A program made the translations under genes and the position numbers. A DNA stretch of 64,000 nucleotides, taken from NCBI GenBank assembly GCA_020072645.1, contig JAIQGK010000007.1, positions 186,001-250,000 on the forward strand, read 5' to 3'. This DNA comes from Terriglobia bacterium. GTDB taxonomy: Bacteria > Acidobacteriota > Terriglobia > Terriglobales > Acidobacteriaceae. Shown one piece after another: positions 49,936 to 59,681 of this stretch (positions are counted from its first letter, which is position 1; the number at the start of each line of letters is the position of its first letter). The notes under the pieces were generated by a model. That model did not search any database and was not told the origin of the DNA. It saw only the letters and a list, made by a program, of their open reading frames with translations.

Positions 49936-52794
49936 ATGACATCCCCCTCGACTAAAGACGCACAGCGCTCAGGTGCGCAGTATTCTCTTCAGATCATGTG
50001 GCTCTGCCTCATGATTGCTCTTGTCGCCGCGACTTCAGCGAGCGCTCAAACACCAGTGAATCCCACCACGAACACGATCTTGTTCTCCGGCCAGGCCGCT
50101 CAGGATCCGCAAGATCACAACACCAATCCTGTGGCAGGCATCATCCTGCAAGGCACCGCCACGAGCCAGTTCACAGGACAGCCCGTGCGCCATTTGTGGG
50201 TGGCGGACAGCTTTGACAGTATCTGCCGCATGGACCCGGAAATTGACGCTCCCGGTCCCTGGCACATGAGCGATAGTACTTGCGAGTTTTTCATTATCAG
50301 CGGCGGCGCCGCGATCCCGTTTGGCGGACAGTTTGCCTATGACCCGGCAAAACACTTCCTATATTTTGTAGACGACGTTGCTGCCGGCCAGGGCGTTATT
50401 CGTATTGGCTTCAATCCAAGTGGAGATAGTGGTCATGGGGCGATTGATTTGACCACCGCACTAACTTTAGGCAGTAGCGCAGGGGCCAACCACTTTCTGG
50501 GTGGTACTGGCTGCATATTGCCTACGACCGGCACTCAGCCGAGCGGTGCGGCGCTAAGCCCTCTGGGTGATCTCTACGTTGGCTTTTTGGATAGCGGCGA
50601 CATTCTGCGTTTCAACAGTCCCGGCACAGCGTCAGAAACCGGGTTCAGCACATGCGCTCAATTCGTACAAAAAGTGGCAACAACGCCGGACGGCGCCACC
50701 AGCAACGGTCTGGCATGGATCGGTCACGACCTTTGGGGCGGCGATGGAACTTCTCCATTTGTCATTCCCAATGCCGATACAACCTGCCTGGTTCCTCCCA
50801 GCGTTGATTGCACAACGGCAAATGGAACGGTTATACCCACACTGGCCGCGGTGGGGGCAACGGGCCCCCTGGTTGGAGATCAGTTCTTTCCCCAGACCAA
50901 TGGCAACAATCTTTACTTTGGGGTGGGAGCACAGATTGCCTGGGTTGGTAATGTGGCGGGAGGCCCGGCCGGTCAGACTCTTACAGTAACTTATATCACT
51001 GATCCGGCGCCCGTTCCTCCGCTCGCAGGCGTCGTTGGCCTGGCAGTGGATGGGACAGATCCGGCGAACCTGGTGGTCTACTCGGCTGAAGATCCAGGGC
51101 CAGTTGTGGTACCGCCATTGTTGGGCCAGGCGCGCTGGTGGCAGACAACGCAAACCTCCGCTGGCCCCGCGGCTCCAGGAACACCTCTGGATGTCATCGC
51201 CGTGGCTGGCAATGCGCAAGCCACAGTGAGCTGGAGTCCGGCGCAAATCGCGCAGCCGGTGACCAGTTACACCGTGCGGAACAGCTTCATCTCGGTCGGC
51301 GCGCCTTTGGCGGATATCGTCGTCAATCCCGCGCCTGGCTCCATCTATCCGCCGACTTCGCTTGTAATCCCCGGACTGACGAACGGTGTTTCTTACGCCT
51401 TTGAAGTTTCGGCGACGAACGGCAACGGTACCAGCGCGTTCTCCGCGCAAAGCAATACGATCACACCTCCGGGTATCGGCGTGCCAAGCGCTCCCACGGG
51501 CGCAACTGCTGTTGCGGGAGATACCGAAGCGTTCGTTACCTGGACCGTTTCCGCCAGCAATGGCGGCTCGCCCATCACCAGCTACACGGTCAACGTATTG
51601 GATAACGGAGTTGGCACTGCAATCTTTGTCACGGTTCCGCCGCCGGCTTTCGGATCGAACACTGACAGCGCGCTGGTTGGCGGCCTGACCAACGGCCATA
51701 CTTACACGTTCACGGTGCAAGCGACGAACATCGCGGGATTCAGCGCTGCGTCGAATCTGTCGAATGCGGTCATTCCTTCGGCGGCAAATCTGCCCACGGT
51801 ATCCATCGCAATGTCAGGGCCGACTTCAGTAACCTCCACGCCGACGCAACTGACTTACAACATCACGGTGACAAACACATCGCCGTTCCCAGCTTCAAAC
51901 ATCACAGTGGTGGATACGGTGAACACAGTTCCGGCCAGCATAGCCAGCGCTTCACGCGATGCCAACGGAGTTGTAACGATCACCCTGACAGCGCCTCGAG
52001 CATTCGCCTTTGGCCAAACAGTAACCGTTGCCGGCGTTGCTGATCCATCCTTCAACGGCACGTTCCCGATTGCCACTGTTCCGTCCAACACCAGCTTTAC
52101 TTATTCGCAGGCTGGCTTGGTGGCGAATAGCGTGTCAGGCACGGCTACTATTCAGCCGCTGGTAAATATTGTTGCGGGCAGCGGACCTGTAGCGTGTACC
52201 GGCGGAGGCGCTGGTGTATTCACCGTGGCCTGCTCCGTGGGCTCGCTGGCTCCGGGCGGCGTCGCACGGATCAACGTGCTCGTGCAAATGCAAAACCAGA
52301 CCATCACCAACTCCGCCACGGTAAGCGGAACTGACACAGCAGGCACTGCCTTGGTAAGCAGCAGCGCCAGCGTCACAACCGCTGAGCCTCCGCCTCCGCC
52401 TTCAACCACCGGGGTTACAACCGATCTTGCTATCACCGGCAAGGCGGCGCACGGTAGCGGCAAGGTGAATTCAACCAACGCCTACACCTGGACGATCAGC
52501 AACAAAGGTGTGGACGCGCCCAATACAACGTTCAGGCAGGTCATACCCAGTGGCCTGCGCTTCACTTCAGCAACTACCACTCTGGGAGCTTGCACCACAC
52601 CGCCAGTCAACTCGCTGGGCGGGACGGTGACTTGCACCGCTCCCACTCTGGCAAATGCCGGCACAATTACCGTTACGGTGAACGTGGTCATCAATGCCGT
52701 GGGAACTTTCAACAGCACCGGTTCGGTTTCATTTGATGGCATTGAAGCCAAGCCGGGCAACGAGTCCTTCACGGTAAAAATTGTGGGACAGTAG
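49936..52794 (+). CDS. Large secreted protein with fibronectin type III and DUF11-like repeats, copy 1
   Basis: About 952 aa. The start ATG 49936 is chosen because AGGAAGG lies 5 bp before it; the frame opens at 49900. A signal peptide (LCLMIALVAATSASA) precedes an N-terminal domain of about 340 residues (PVRHLWVADSFDSICRMDP, GLAWIGHDLW) shared with the next gene. Two fibronectin type III domains follow (PLDVIAVAGNAQATVSWSP; PTGATAVAGDTEAFVTWTV), then DUF11-like repeats (VTNTSPFPASNITVVDTV) and a Pro-rich spacer (AEPPPPPSTT). About 75 residues interrupt the first DUF11 repeat and are absent in the paralogue. The role is probably adhesion or matrix. Confidence 0.82.
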   Translation: MTSPSTKDAQRSGAQYSLQIMWLCLMIALVAATSASAQTPVNPTTNTILFSGQAAQDPQDHNTNPVAGIILQGTATSQFTGQPVRHLWVADSFDSICRMDPEIDAPGPWHMSDSTCEFFIISGGAAIPFGGQFAYDPAKHFLYFVDDVAAGQGVIRIGFNPSGDSGHGAIDLTTALTLGSSAGANHFLGGTGCILPTTGTQPSGAALSPLGDLYVGFLDSGDILRFNSPGTASETGFSTCAQFVQKVATTPDGATSNGLAWIGHDLWGGDGTSPFVIPNADTTCLVPPSVDCTTANGTVIPTLAAVGATGPLVGDQFFPQTNGNNLYFGVGAQIAWVGNVAGGPAGQTLTVTYITDPAPVPPLAGVVGLAVDGTDPANLVVYSAEDPGPVVVPPLLGQARWWQTTQTSAGPAAPGTPLDVIAVAGNAQATVSWSPAQIAQPVTSYTVRNSFISVGAPLADIVVNPAPGSIYPPTSLVIPGLTNGVSYAFEVSATNGNGTSAFSAQSNTITPPGIGVPSAPTGATAVAGDTEAFVTWTVSASNGGSPITSYTVNVLDNGVGTAIFVTVPPPAFGSNTDSALVGGLTNGHTYTFTVQATNIAGFSAASNLSNAVIPSAANLPTVSIAMSGPTSVTSTPTQLTYNITVTNTSPFPASNITVVDTVNTVPASIASASRDANGVVTITLTAPRAFAFGQTVTVAGVADPSFNGTFPIATVPSNTSFTYSQAGLVANSVSGTATIQPLVNIVAGSGPVACTGGGAGVFTVACSVGSLAPGGVARINVLVQMQNQTITNSATVSGTDTAGTALVSSSASVTTAEPPPPPSTTGVTTDLAITGKAAHGSGKVNSTNAYTWTISNKGVDAPNTTFRQVIPSGLRFTSATTTLGACTTPPVNSLGGTVTCTAPTLANAGTITVTVNVVINAVGTFNSTGSVSFDGIEAKPGNESFTVKIVGQ

Positions 52795-52806
52795 AACCGC
52801 TGCGCG

Positions 52807-52836
52807 GGCTTGCCTGGATCACTCGCCGGGCAAGCC
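52807..52836 (+). terminator. Hairpin after the first surface-protein gene
   Basis: GGCTTGCC (52807-52814) pairs with GGCAAGCC (52829-52836) over a 14-nt loop, 12 bp past the stop. It lacks a T-tract, so termination is uncertain. Confidence 0.3.
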
Positions 52837-53027
52837 TGCAACAGCAACTTACAGATGTTGCTTTAATCCTCCATACCTAGGGAACCAGCCACGGAGGATC
52901 TCAATCCTGAATTTTCGTGGTGTTCTGGCAATCTTCCGGCTGTCCCAAACAGTGTTGTCAGAGTGACGGGTGCTGCTTACATGAAGATCTCGAAGCCCTG
53001 AGCTTACGAGACAGAAAGGTACGTCAC

Positions 53028-55685
53028 TTGAACTCCTTGTCCAACTCCCCTGACAAGTCAGGCACTCGGAGTGTAAGAAACTCTTCCACTCACGTTTTGT
53101 ACTGCCTGGTTGCTTTCCTTGCTATCGCCAGTGCGGCGGCTAGCGCGCAAAACATTCTTAACGCCAACACCAATACGATCCAGTTGGCCGGGGCCCCTGA
53201 TGTCACGAGCCCGATCACAGCGGCCAAAGGCGGAATCGTGCTGTCTGGCACTGCAATCAACTCCAGTACAAGCCAGCCCGTTCGGCATTTGTGGGTAGCA
53301 GACGGAACGGCAGGCGTTTGCCGCGTTGATCCTGATCTGGATTCACCCGGGCCGTTTGCGATCAACAACAGCAGTTGCCCTCTTAGCTCGACCAAAGTTA
53401 CGGGCGGCAGCATGGCATTCGAGCCGGTAAATAACTTTCTGTACTTTGTGGATAACCGCTCCGCGACGCGAGGCGTTTTCCGTATTCAATACCTTCCCCA
53501 GGGTGACAGCGGCAACGGATCATTCGATTTCAGCAGCACGTTCTCACTGGGTGGCAACAGCACTACGGATGTATTTCCCGGCGGACAGACGGGCTGCGCT
53601 TTGCCCGGAAACCCGAGTTTACCCAACTCAGCGGTGCTTGATCCTAGGGGCAACCTCTGGGTCGGGTTTGGCAGAAGCGGCGTAATCATTCGCTTCAATA
53701 ATCCGGCGCTCGCCACTGCAACAGCGTTTGGCACATGCCAGGACTTCATTCAGGTAGTGTCATCAACGCCTGACAAGAAGCGTAGCAATGGCCTGGCCTG
53801 GATCGGCCACGATCTGTGGAGCGTTGACAGCAAATCGCCATTTTTCATCCGCAACGCAGATACGGCTTGTCTTGTTTCTCCCAATGCAGCGTGTACGGAC
53901 AAGAGCGCGACGAGCACTCTAACCGGCATTGGCGGAGCGAATGCTATGGTCGGCGATCAGGCCTATCCCGCCACCAACGGCAACAATCTTTATTTTGCGC
54001 TTGCAGCGAACAATGTGGCATGGGTGGGCAACGTGACGGGCGCTGCCGCAGGGCAGAGCCTCGATCTAACCTATATCGACTCAGCGCAAATTCCGGTTGC
54101 AGCGCCGCTCAGTGGCATTGGCGCTTTAGTCATAGACAGTACTGATCCGGCCAACCTGGTCCTATACAGTGGAGACGATCCCAGTGGTTTGGGCACGGCT
54201 GGAGCAGGCCGCCTATTCCAGACCAGCCAGACCACGGCAGCGCCTGACGTTCCCGGCGCTCCACTGAATGTGGTCGCTTCTGAAATCGGTACGAACGCCA
54301 TCGTCAGCTGGAGTCCTGCACAAGTTGCACAGCCGGTGACCGGCTACAGAGTGATTAACAACTTCGCATCCAACGGCCTGCCGCTCGCGGATGTGGCAAT
54401 CGCTCCAGCAAGTGGTGGGCTGTATCCTCCTACATCAGTCACCATCCCTGGACTGACCGCCGGAGTCGTTTACCAGTTCCAGGTCCTGGCCAGCAACGCG
54501 CAAGGAAGCAGTCCGCTTTCAGTTCCCAGCAACAGCGTACCGCTGGGGATTAGTCTTCCGGGTGTGCCTAGCGCTGTAGTGGCCACCGCAGGCGACGCGC
54601 AAGCTGCCGTGAGTTGGACGCTTCCACAAAGCGTAAATGGCATTACCAGTTACACCGTAACGGCCCGCATCAACGGAGTTGCCACAGCAATCAGCGCGAC
54701 GGTTCCACCGCCTGCTCCGGGATCGAGCACTGGTAGCGCCGTAGTTTCCGGCCTGTCGAATGGGACCGCCTACACATTCACTGTCCATGCAACCAACGCA
54801 GCGGGGAATGGTTTTGAGTCGGCGCCTTCTCTTTCCGTAACGCCGCTCATCACGAATGTACCGAACACGACAATCGTGGTGAACGGCCCCGCTGGCGTAG
54901 CTGCCACACCGACGCAGGTAACTTACGGAATCGTGGTTACAAACGCGTCACTGTTTCCAATCCAGAATATTGTAGTGAACAACATTCTCAGCAGCGTTGA
55001 TGGAGCATTCATCCTCTCGGTCCAACCGGATGCGGGAGCTTGCACCGCTGTGGGAGCAGGCGTTACGCAAACTATCTGCAACGTGGCCAGCATGGCCCCG
55101 GGACAGGTGCTTAACATCAGCGTAATTGCGCAAATGAACGGCGCAACCATCACTGATACTGCCGTTGTCACCGGGTTCGATGCGAACGGTGTCTCTTTGA
55201 CGTTCAGCAAGGCATTCCGGACTACTCAGCCTTCGCTCCCGCCTCCTCCACCTCCCGACATAAAGATTCCAGTCTCGGTTTCCGGCAGCGCTACACCTTC
55301 CACGGTCAAACCGGGAGGCACAGGGATCCTTACATGGACTGTCGGCAATAACTCATCCACAGCGGCCAATAATGTTGTTTTTACGATCACCATTGACAGC
55401 GTTCTGACCATCAATTCGGTGACCGTTACTCCATCCGATGGTGCGAACCCGGCTTCGTGCGGAGCACCAGCGCCAGGACTCGGCGGCAACATTATTCTCT
55501 GCACGATTGCGAGTCTGGGCGGTCCACCAGTCAATGGCGTGGCCGCAGTGCAAAAGATGATTGTCACCGTCGGCATCACTGCACCGAATCCGGCAAACCT
55601 GCAATTGCTGCCAAGCGGTACGGTCAAGTTTGACGGCATCGACAGCTCGAACCCAACGGCTACTATTGTTCTTCGAGTCCACTAA
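53028..55685 (+). CDS. Large secreted protein with fibronectin type III and DUF11-like repeats, copy 2
   Basis: About 885 aa. The start TTG 53028 is preferred over an upstream ATG at 52917 because AGAAAGGTACG before it matches AGGAAGGTACA before copy 1, and because it places the signal peptide (LVAFLAIASAAASAQ) near the N-terminus. The order is the same as in copy 1: a conserved N-terminal domain (PVRHLWVADGTAGVCRVDP, GLAWIGHDLWS), two fibronectin type III domains, DUF11-like repeats, and a Pro-rich spacer (TQPSLPPPPPPD). It is a tandem duplication, diverged in the middle. Confidence 0.82.
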   Translation: MNSLSNSPDKSGTRSVRNSSTHVLYCLVAFLAIASAAASAQNILNANTNTIQLAGAPDVTSPITAAKGGIVLSGTAINSSTSQPVRHLWVADGTAGVCRVDPDLDSPGPFAINNSSCPLSSTKVTGGSMAFEPVNNFLYFVDNRSATRGVFRIQYLPQGDSGNGSFDFSSTFSLGGNSTTDVFPGGQTGCALPGNPSLPNSAVLDPRGNLWVGFGRSGVIIRFNNPALATATAFGTCQDFIQVVSSTPDKKRSNGLAWIGHDLWSVDSKSPFFIRNADTACLVSPNAACTDKSATSTLTGIGGANAMVGDQAYPATNGNNLYFALAANNVAWVGNVTGAAAGQSLDLTYIDSAQIPVAAPLSGIGALVIDSTDPANLVLYSGDDPSGLGTAGAGRLFQTSQTTAAPDVPGAPLNVVASEIGTNAIVSWSPAQVAQPVTGYRVINNFASNGLPLADVAIAPASGGLYPPTSVTIPGLTAGVVYQFQVLASNAQGSSPLSVPSNSVPLGISLPGVPSAVVATAGDAQAAVSWTLPQSVNGITSYTVTARINGVATAISATVPPPAPGSSTGSAVVSGLSNGTAYTFTVHATNAAGNGFESAPSLSVTPLITNVPNTTIVVNGPAGVAATPTQVTYGIVVTNASLFPIQNIVVNNILSSVDGAFILSVQPDAGACTAVGAGVTQTICNVASMAPGQVLNISVIAQMNGATITDTAVVTGFDANGVSLTFSKAFRTTQPSLPPPPPPDIKIPVSVSGSATPSTVKPGGTGILTWTVGNNSSTAANNVVFTITIDSVLTINSVTVTPSDGANPASCGAPAPGLGGNIILCTIASLGGPPVNGVAAVQKMIVTVGITAPNPANLQLLPSGTVKFDGIDSSNPTATIVLRVH

Positions 55686-55700
55686 CTCAATTGGTGTTTT

Positions 55701-55724
55701 GCCGGGGTGCTCCTGCACTCCGGC
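55701..55724. terminator. Hairpin between convergent genes
   Basis: A 10-bp stem with one G-T pair (GCCGGGGTGC with GCACTCCGGC) closes a 4-nt loop in the 72-bp gap between copy 2 of the surface-protein gene and the isomerase gene. There is no T-tract on either strand, so a terminator is only probable. Confidence 0.4.
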
Positions 55725-55757
55725 AACCACCGTTGCTTAACGATCGAAATCCAGTTC

Positions 55758-56834
55758 CTACTTTGGCGGCGCAGTCTTCGTGCCTCCTGGCGGTATCGCG
55801 CGCGGCGGAATCCTCTGCGGCGGCGCTGCGTGGCGAAGGCTGAAGTACTGCTCATTCAGGTCAGACGTCACGCCGCTGGTGGCGGCTTTCAGGGCGTCAT
55901 CAATATTCTTCTGTGAAACTTCGCGGACAATCAATGCCTTTGCCTGTTCCATGGGCATCGTGTTCCGGCTGCGCACCTTATATATGTTGTATCCAGAAGG
56001 CTCAATCTCCACTTTCGTCACTTCGCCCGCCTTCAGCGCGTTAATGTCCTGCTCCACATTCGCCGGGAACGTAGGTTTCGGACTGGTGCTGAGCTCCGTT
56101 TGCGGCGGCTGGGCCTTCAGGCCCAAAGTTTTATATACCTCCACCTGCAGCGACGTAACGTCTTCACCGTGCGCTGCGCGTTCGCGGATATCATCGGCAA
56201 GCTTCCTCGCTTTTGCTTCAAACTCGGGCTTGCGGTCCTGCGGCCGCGTGGGATCCACTTTAGGAACGTGGATCCGGTCGATCTTCATCTGCTCAAACCT
56301 GCCCGCGTTCTGCTTGTAATAGGCTGCAATCTCGTCGTCTGAAGGGTTCGCGTATTTTTCCTGAATATAGCGGCGATAGGATTCCGCAAGTACGCGGGCG
56401 CGCGTGATCCTCATCAGGTCCTGGAAGCGCGGGTCTTTGTCCACGCCAACGGTTTCGCCGGCCTTGGCCAGCGCCAATATGTTGGCGTAGTTTGTGGCAA
56501 AGCCGCGCAGCGCCGGAGGCGGGTAGTTTGTATTGGCAACGTTCAGCGATGAGACCAGCGCTTCAAACTGCGCGCGCGTCAGCACCAGAGTGCATGCGTC
56601 TGGTTTGTCCGTGGGCTCCTTCTGTCCCGCCGGACAGACGCCATGCACCGTGAGCACAGGCGCATCCGGGGCAACGGGCGCTTGCGGCTGCACAGGCTGC
56701 GGCCTGTTTGCGACCGCCGGCGGCTGGGGGCTTTGCGCGGACTGCGGCGCTGGCTGCTGTGGCTGCTGAGCTTGGGCCTGCGCCAATATGGGCGCGATTG
56801 CTAACACACACACGAACGGCAGATGACGGATCAT
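55758..56834 (-). CDS. Exported peptidyl-prolyl cis-trans isomerase (SurA/PpiC-like)
   Basis: About 358 aa, starting at ATG 56834 (MIRHLPFVCVLAIAPILAQ), which gives a clean signal peptide; the frame opens 22 codons earlier. A Gln/Pro-rich linker (AQQPQQPAPQSAQSPQPP) follows, then a SurA-like N-terminal helical module (LTRAQFEALVSSLN) and a parvulin/PpiC-type domain with QMKIDRIHVPKVDP and GEVTKVEIEPSGYNIYKVRS. It probably helps fold outer-membrane or secreted proteins. The parvulin domain diverges from standard ones, so catalytic activity is uncertain. Confidence 0.75.
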   Translation of the reverse strand: MIRHLPFVCVLAIAPILAQAQAQQPQQPAPQSAQSPQPPAVANRPQPVQPQAPVAPDAPVLTVHGVCPAGQKEPTDKPDACTLVLTRAQFEALVSSLNVANTNYPPPALRGFATNYANILALAKAGETVGVDKDPRFQDLMRITRARVLAESYRRYIQEKYANPSDDEIAAYYKQNAGRFEQMKIDRIHVPKVDPTRPQDRKPEFEAKARKLADDIRERAAHGEDVTSLQVEVYKTLGLKAQPPQTELSTSPKPTFPANVEQDINALKAGEVTKVEIEPSGYNIYKVRSRNTMPMEQAKALIVREVSQKNIDDALKAATSGVTSDLNEQYFSLRHAAPPQRIPPRAIPPGGTKTAPPK

Positions 56835-57483
56835 TTTGGACAAATCAACCTCGGTTGAAAATGGATTACGACTGGCAAAATTTGGTGATTGATGGCCCAT
56901 AATAGCACACGTTTTCTTGGGTTTAGCCGTATCTCAAGGCCCGGGACTGGTGGTTGTGTTCAGCATTGCGCTCGTCGGTTGTTTCACCATTCGGACGCGA
57001 ACTTGACGTGGAGTTCACAGGCCCCCTTTGTGATCCTTCGTGTCCTTTGTGGTTAACGCTCTTACGGCCTTCTGCCTGCGTCCTGCAGCCATAGACCCCA
57101 CCCCCCCATAGCCCTTTGTTGTAAACAAAAGCCAAAGTGCAATTCGACCGAGCGGTGACCGACCGGTCGAAGCCTTTTTTTCGAGTTTTTCAGCGGTCGA
57201 ATCCGGCCCAATTTCAGCCTTCTTTTTCCATTTTTACTGTTCGGTCGGCAGAGGGTCGCAACCGCCCAAAGCCGCGCGGCGCAACAATCGCGCCCCCTCA
57301 AACTGTCATCGTGAGCGAACGGCGAAGCCGGGAGTCGAACGATCTGAATCAGGCGAAGCCTGTCCGGTTCTAGCTAGGAGCCAGCAGCTAGTAGTTAGCA
57401 GCTTATGTTGTCAAAGATCATGGCCCAGGACACACTTCAACCTGGGGCCGAATGCTATACTCTACCATTTGTTCGCCCATGTG
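56835..57483. other. Repeat-rich intergenic region
   Basis: About 650 bp without a gene. It contains the second copy of the boilerplate repeat (57024-57058), several CGGTCG repeats at 57147-57260, and an AGCTAGGAGCCAGCAGCTAG-like tract near 57371-57400. These low-complexity elements lie just downstream of a truncated restriction enzyme, suggesting a site of past deletion. Confidence 0.45.
57024..57058. repeat. Intergenic boilerplate repeat, copy 2
   Basis: CCCTTTGTGATCCTTCGTGT followed by CCTTTGTGGTTAACG. It matches the copy at 8162-8196 except for several C-to-T changes and one extra base, so the two share an origin. Confidence 0.55.
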
Positions 57484-58512
57484 TCAACAAAAAAAGAGCC
57501 GATTATTGAGTGTGTCGGCGTCTTCCAAACGCTTTCGAAAAGGGCGAACGACGGTGGGAAGAATCACCTTTTGAATATCCGCCTCGTTAGTGAAATGGGC
57601 GCCGTGGGCGTGACGTTCCTTTTGGTCCATGCTGTTTTGAAACAACGAACCAAACACCGCTGGCTGTACTTTGCCCCAGTCCTCATCTGCCGCTTGCATC
57701 AGCAAGAGGATTTCGCCCGAAGTTAATTCCATCGGATCAATTTCCTTGAAGAGACCTCCATTGAAATACGGAACGTCCTTGTACCGGCCTCCTTGCGCGG
57801 AACGTTCGCTGTTCATCTGTTTAAAGAGGTTCCCAATCAAATCGTACGACTTAGCTGCACTGTCACACTCTTCAAGAAGCTCTAGGAATATTCCATGTGG
57901 GAGTAGCCCAACGTCTTCCGACACCATGGCTACAAGGCATTGCAGAATAAAGCGCTGCGACTTCAGTCGATCCTTGGTGCGCCTCATAATCGAATTAAAC
58001 ACAACTGCCAGCTTGTCGGCAGCGGACCGAGTGACCGCGACGCGGTTGTTACCGAACCGTGGCTTCTTTTCCACCGGCAGGAGAAAGCTCAGCGCATCGC
58101 ATCGCTTAGGAAGGTCGAGGAGCCGCACTCGATCCATCGGTTCCTCCATCTGCTCATCAAATTCATAAATCCAGAACTCATCGAAATTGCACAAGACCAC
58201 ATACTTGGGTCTGCGAGGAACTGAATGAAGCCAATACTCGAACGCTTGCTGATAGTGATCTCTTAGATTCTCCTTCTTGCTTTTCATTTCGAGGATCAAT
58301 CTAGGCTTCCATACGAGATCGATGAACTTGGTGCGCTGCCCTCGCCGGTACTGACGGTCTTCAAGTGTTGCGCCTGCTTCTTTGTAGCCGTCGTGTCCGA
58401 ACGCTTTGAAAAGGCGATCACAGAACACTTGTGCCTCGCCCTTCTCATCGCCTTTTAGCTTCTGGGCGTACTCGACGAATTGCTGAAGGCGCTCAGCTTG
58501 AGCAGTTAGCAT
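57484..58512 (-). pseudogene. Truncated type IIG restriction-modification enzyme (MmeI-like), N-terminal part
   Basis: 342 residues that cover only the N-terminal half of an MmeI/YeeA-type enzyme of usually about 900 residues. The nuclease core is visible as FIDLVWKPRLILEMKSKK with Asp65, Glu75 and Lys77 of the PD-(D/E)xK motif. A helical linker and the block VFGSLFQNSMDQKERHAHGAHFTNE follow, which in complete proteins just precedes the methyltransferase. The protein then ends at NNRLFFC with none of the SAM-binding (GxG) or NPPY motifs. The next 650 bp contain repeats, not the missing part. A nuclease without its protective methylase would be dangerous, so it is probably dead. Confidence 0.75.
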
Positions 58513-58640
58513 AGTGGTTGATTAGAACATTTCCGTGTATCCCTCGACAATGAAGGCCCAGAAACTGGCGGCCTGGAAGCAGCCATGCGGGCTGAGGCGG
58601 CAGAATTGCGAGCAGAGTTTGCAGGGCGAACTGGTGTGAT

Positions 58641-59618
58641 CTACTTCTCCCCTGACCGTGACAGAAGCCGCCTGAAGCTGGCATGGCGCAGCCGCCCATG
58701 TGGCGTGCGTTCAACAAATTCAATTTCTGCCGGCTGCTCTGGTTTCAACCATTGCGTCTGCGCCATCACTTCTTCAGTCACTGCATGTTGGTGTTTTGAT
58801 TTATTCTCAGGCAGGTTCACGAATGGAACATCCTTCGTCTTGAGGTCTTGCAAAGCTTTGAAGATTTCTTGTCTGTTCCATTGGTTAAGTCCGGCCGTGA
58901 GACGTTTGACGTGGTACAGCTTGCCGTCTTCCCTGTATTCGCCAATCAGAAGTTCCCCGACGCCTCGAGGTCCCGGAATGTACCCGCCGATGAAAAACTT
59001 GTCTTCCTGATTGAAGCGCTGTTTCAGCCACAGGTCGGATTCGATGCCTGGCTGGTAATGGCTGCCTGCGCGTTTCGCCACCAGGCCCTCAATCTTGGTT
59101 TGGCGTACCACCGTGATCGCGGTTTCCAGATTTACGTCGCTCTCGAACACGATGATCGGCTGGATCGGTGTGATGAATCCCTGGGCGATTTCGGCCAGAT
59201 ATCGTTTCCGTTCTTCAATAGGCTTGTCCAGCAGGTCCCGGCCTTTGTAATGCAGGCAGTCGAAGGCAATGAAGTAAATGGGCAACTTGGTTGATTTGCG
59301 ATTTTGCAGGGCGTTGAAGTTTGGGCGGCCCGTTGGTTCAACCGCTACTATTTCGCCGTCTAGCGTCACCTTGTCGGACAGCATCTTGGTTATCGCGCCA
59401 TGGATTTCCGGAAACTCTGTGTTGTAAATCTTGGCGTCCATGCTGTACAGGTTGGCTTTCCCGCCTGTCTTGGTGGCGATGACCCGATAGCCGTCCAGCT
59501 TGGGCTCCAGCAGCCACTTGGCGCGATCGTCCGGGAGCTGGGGGACCATGGTCGGCTTCATCGGCTCGACGAAACGCGCCACGTTTTTGAGCGGCTTGTC
59601 TCGGACCCCTTTCTGCAT
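58641..59618 (-). CDS. ATP-dependent DNA ligase, LigD-like ligase domain only
   Basis: About 325 aa, starting at ATG 59618. It contains the ligase adenylation domain with the nucleotidyl-acceptor lysine in LLEPKLDGYRVIA, the DGEIVAVEP block, EGLVAKRAG, and the OB-fold region near PHGRLRHASFRRLL. It lacks the phosphoesterase and primase-polymerase parts of LigD. The frame opens at TTG 59678, but ATG 59618 avoids overlap with the divergent DUF3606 gene's control region. It may act in a repair pathway separate from the LigD/Ku pair at 8-11 kb. Confidence 0.87.
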   Translation of the reverse strand: MQKGVRDKPLKNVARFVEPMKPTMVPQLPDDRAKWLLEPKLDGYRVIATKTGGKANLYSMDAKIYNTEFPEIHGAITKMLSDKVTLDGEIVAVEPTGRPNFNALQNRKSTKLPIYFIAFDCLHYKGRDLLDKPIEERKRYLAEIAQGFITPIQPIIVFESDVNLETAITVVRQTKIEGLVAKRAGSHYQPGIESDLWLKQRFNQEDKFFIGGYIPGPRGVGELLIGEYREDGKLYHVKRLTAGLNQWNRQEIFKALQDLKTKDVPFVNLPENKSKHQHAVTEEVMAQTQWLKPEQPAEIEFVERTPHGRLRHASFRRLLSRSGEK

Positions 59619-59681
59619 ATTGAATTCGATGCTGCGTTCCTTTGTGTTGCAGCATCCAACACCGTGGAGGGGGACCAATAT

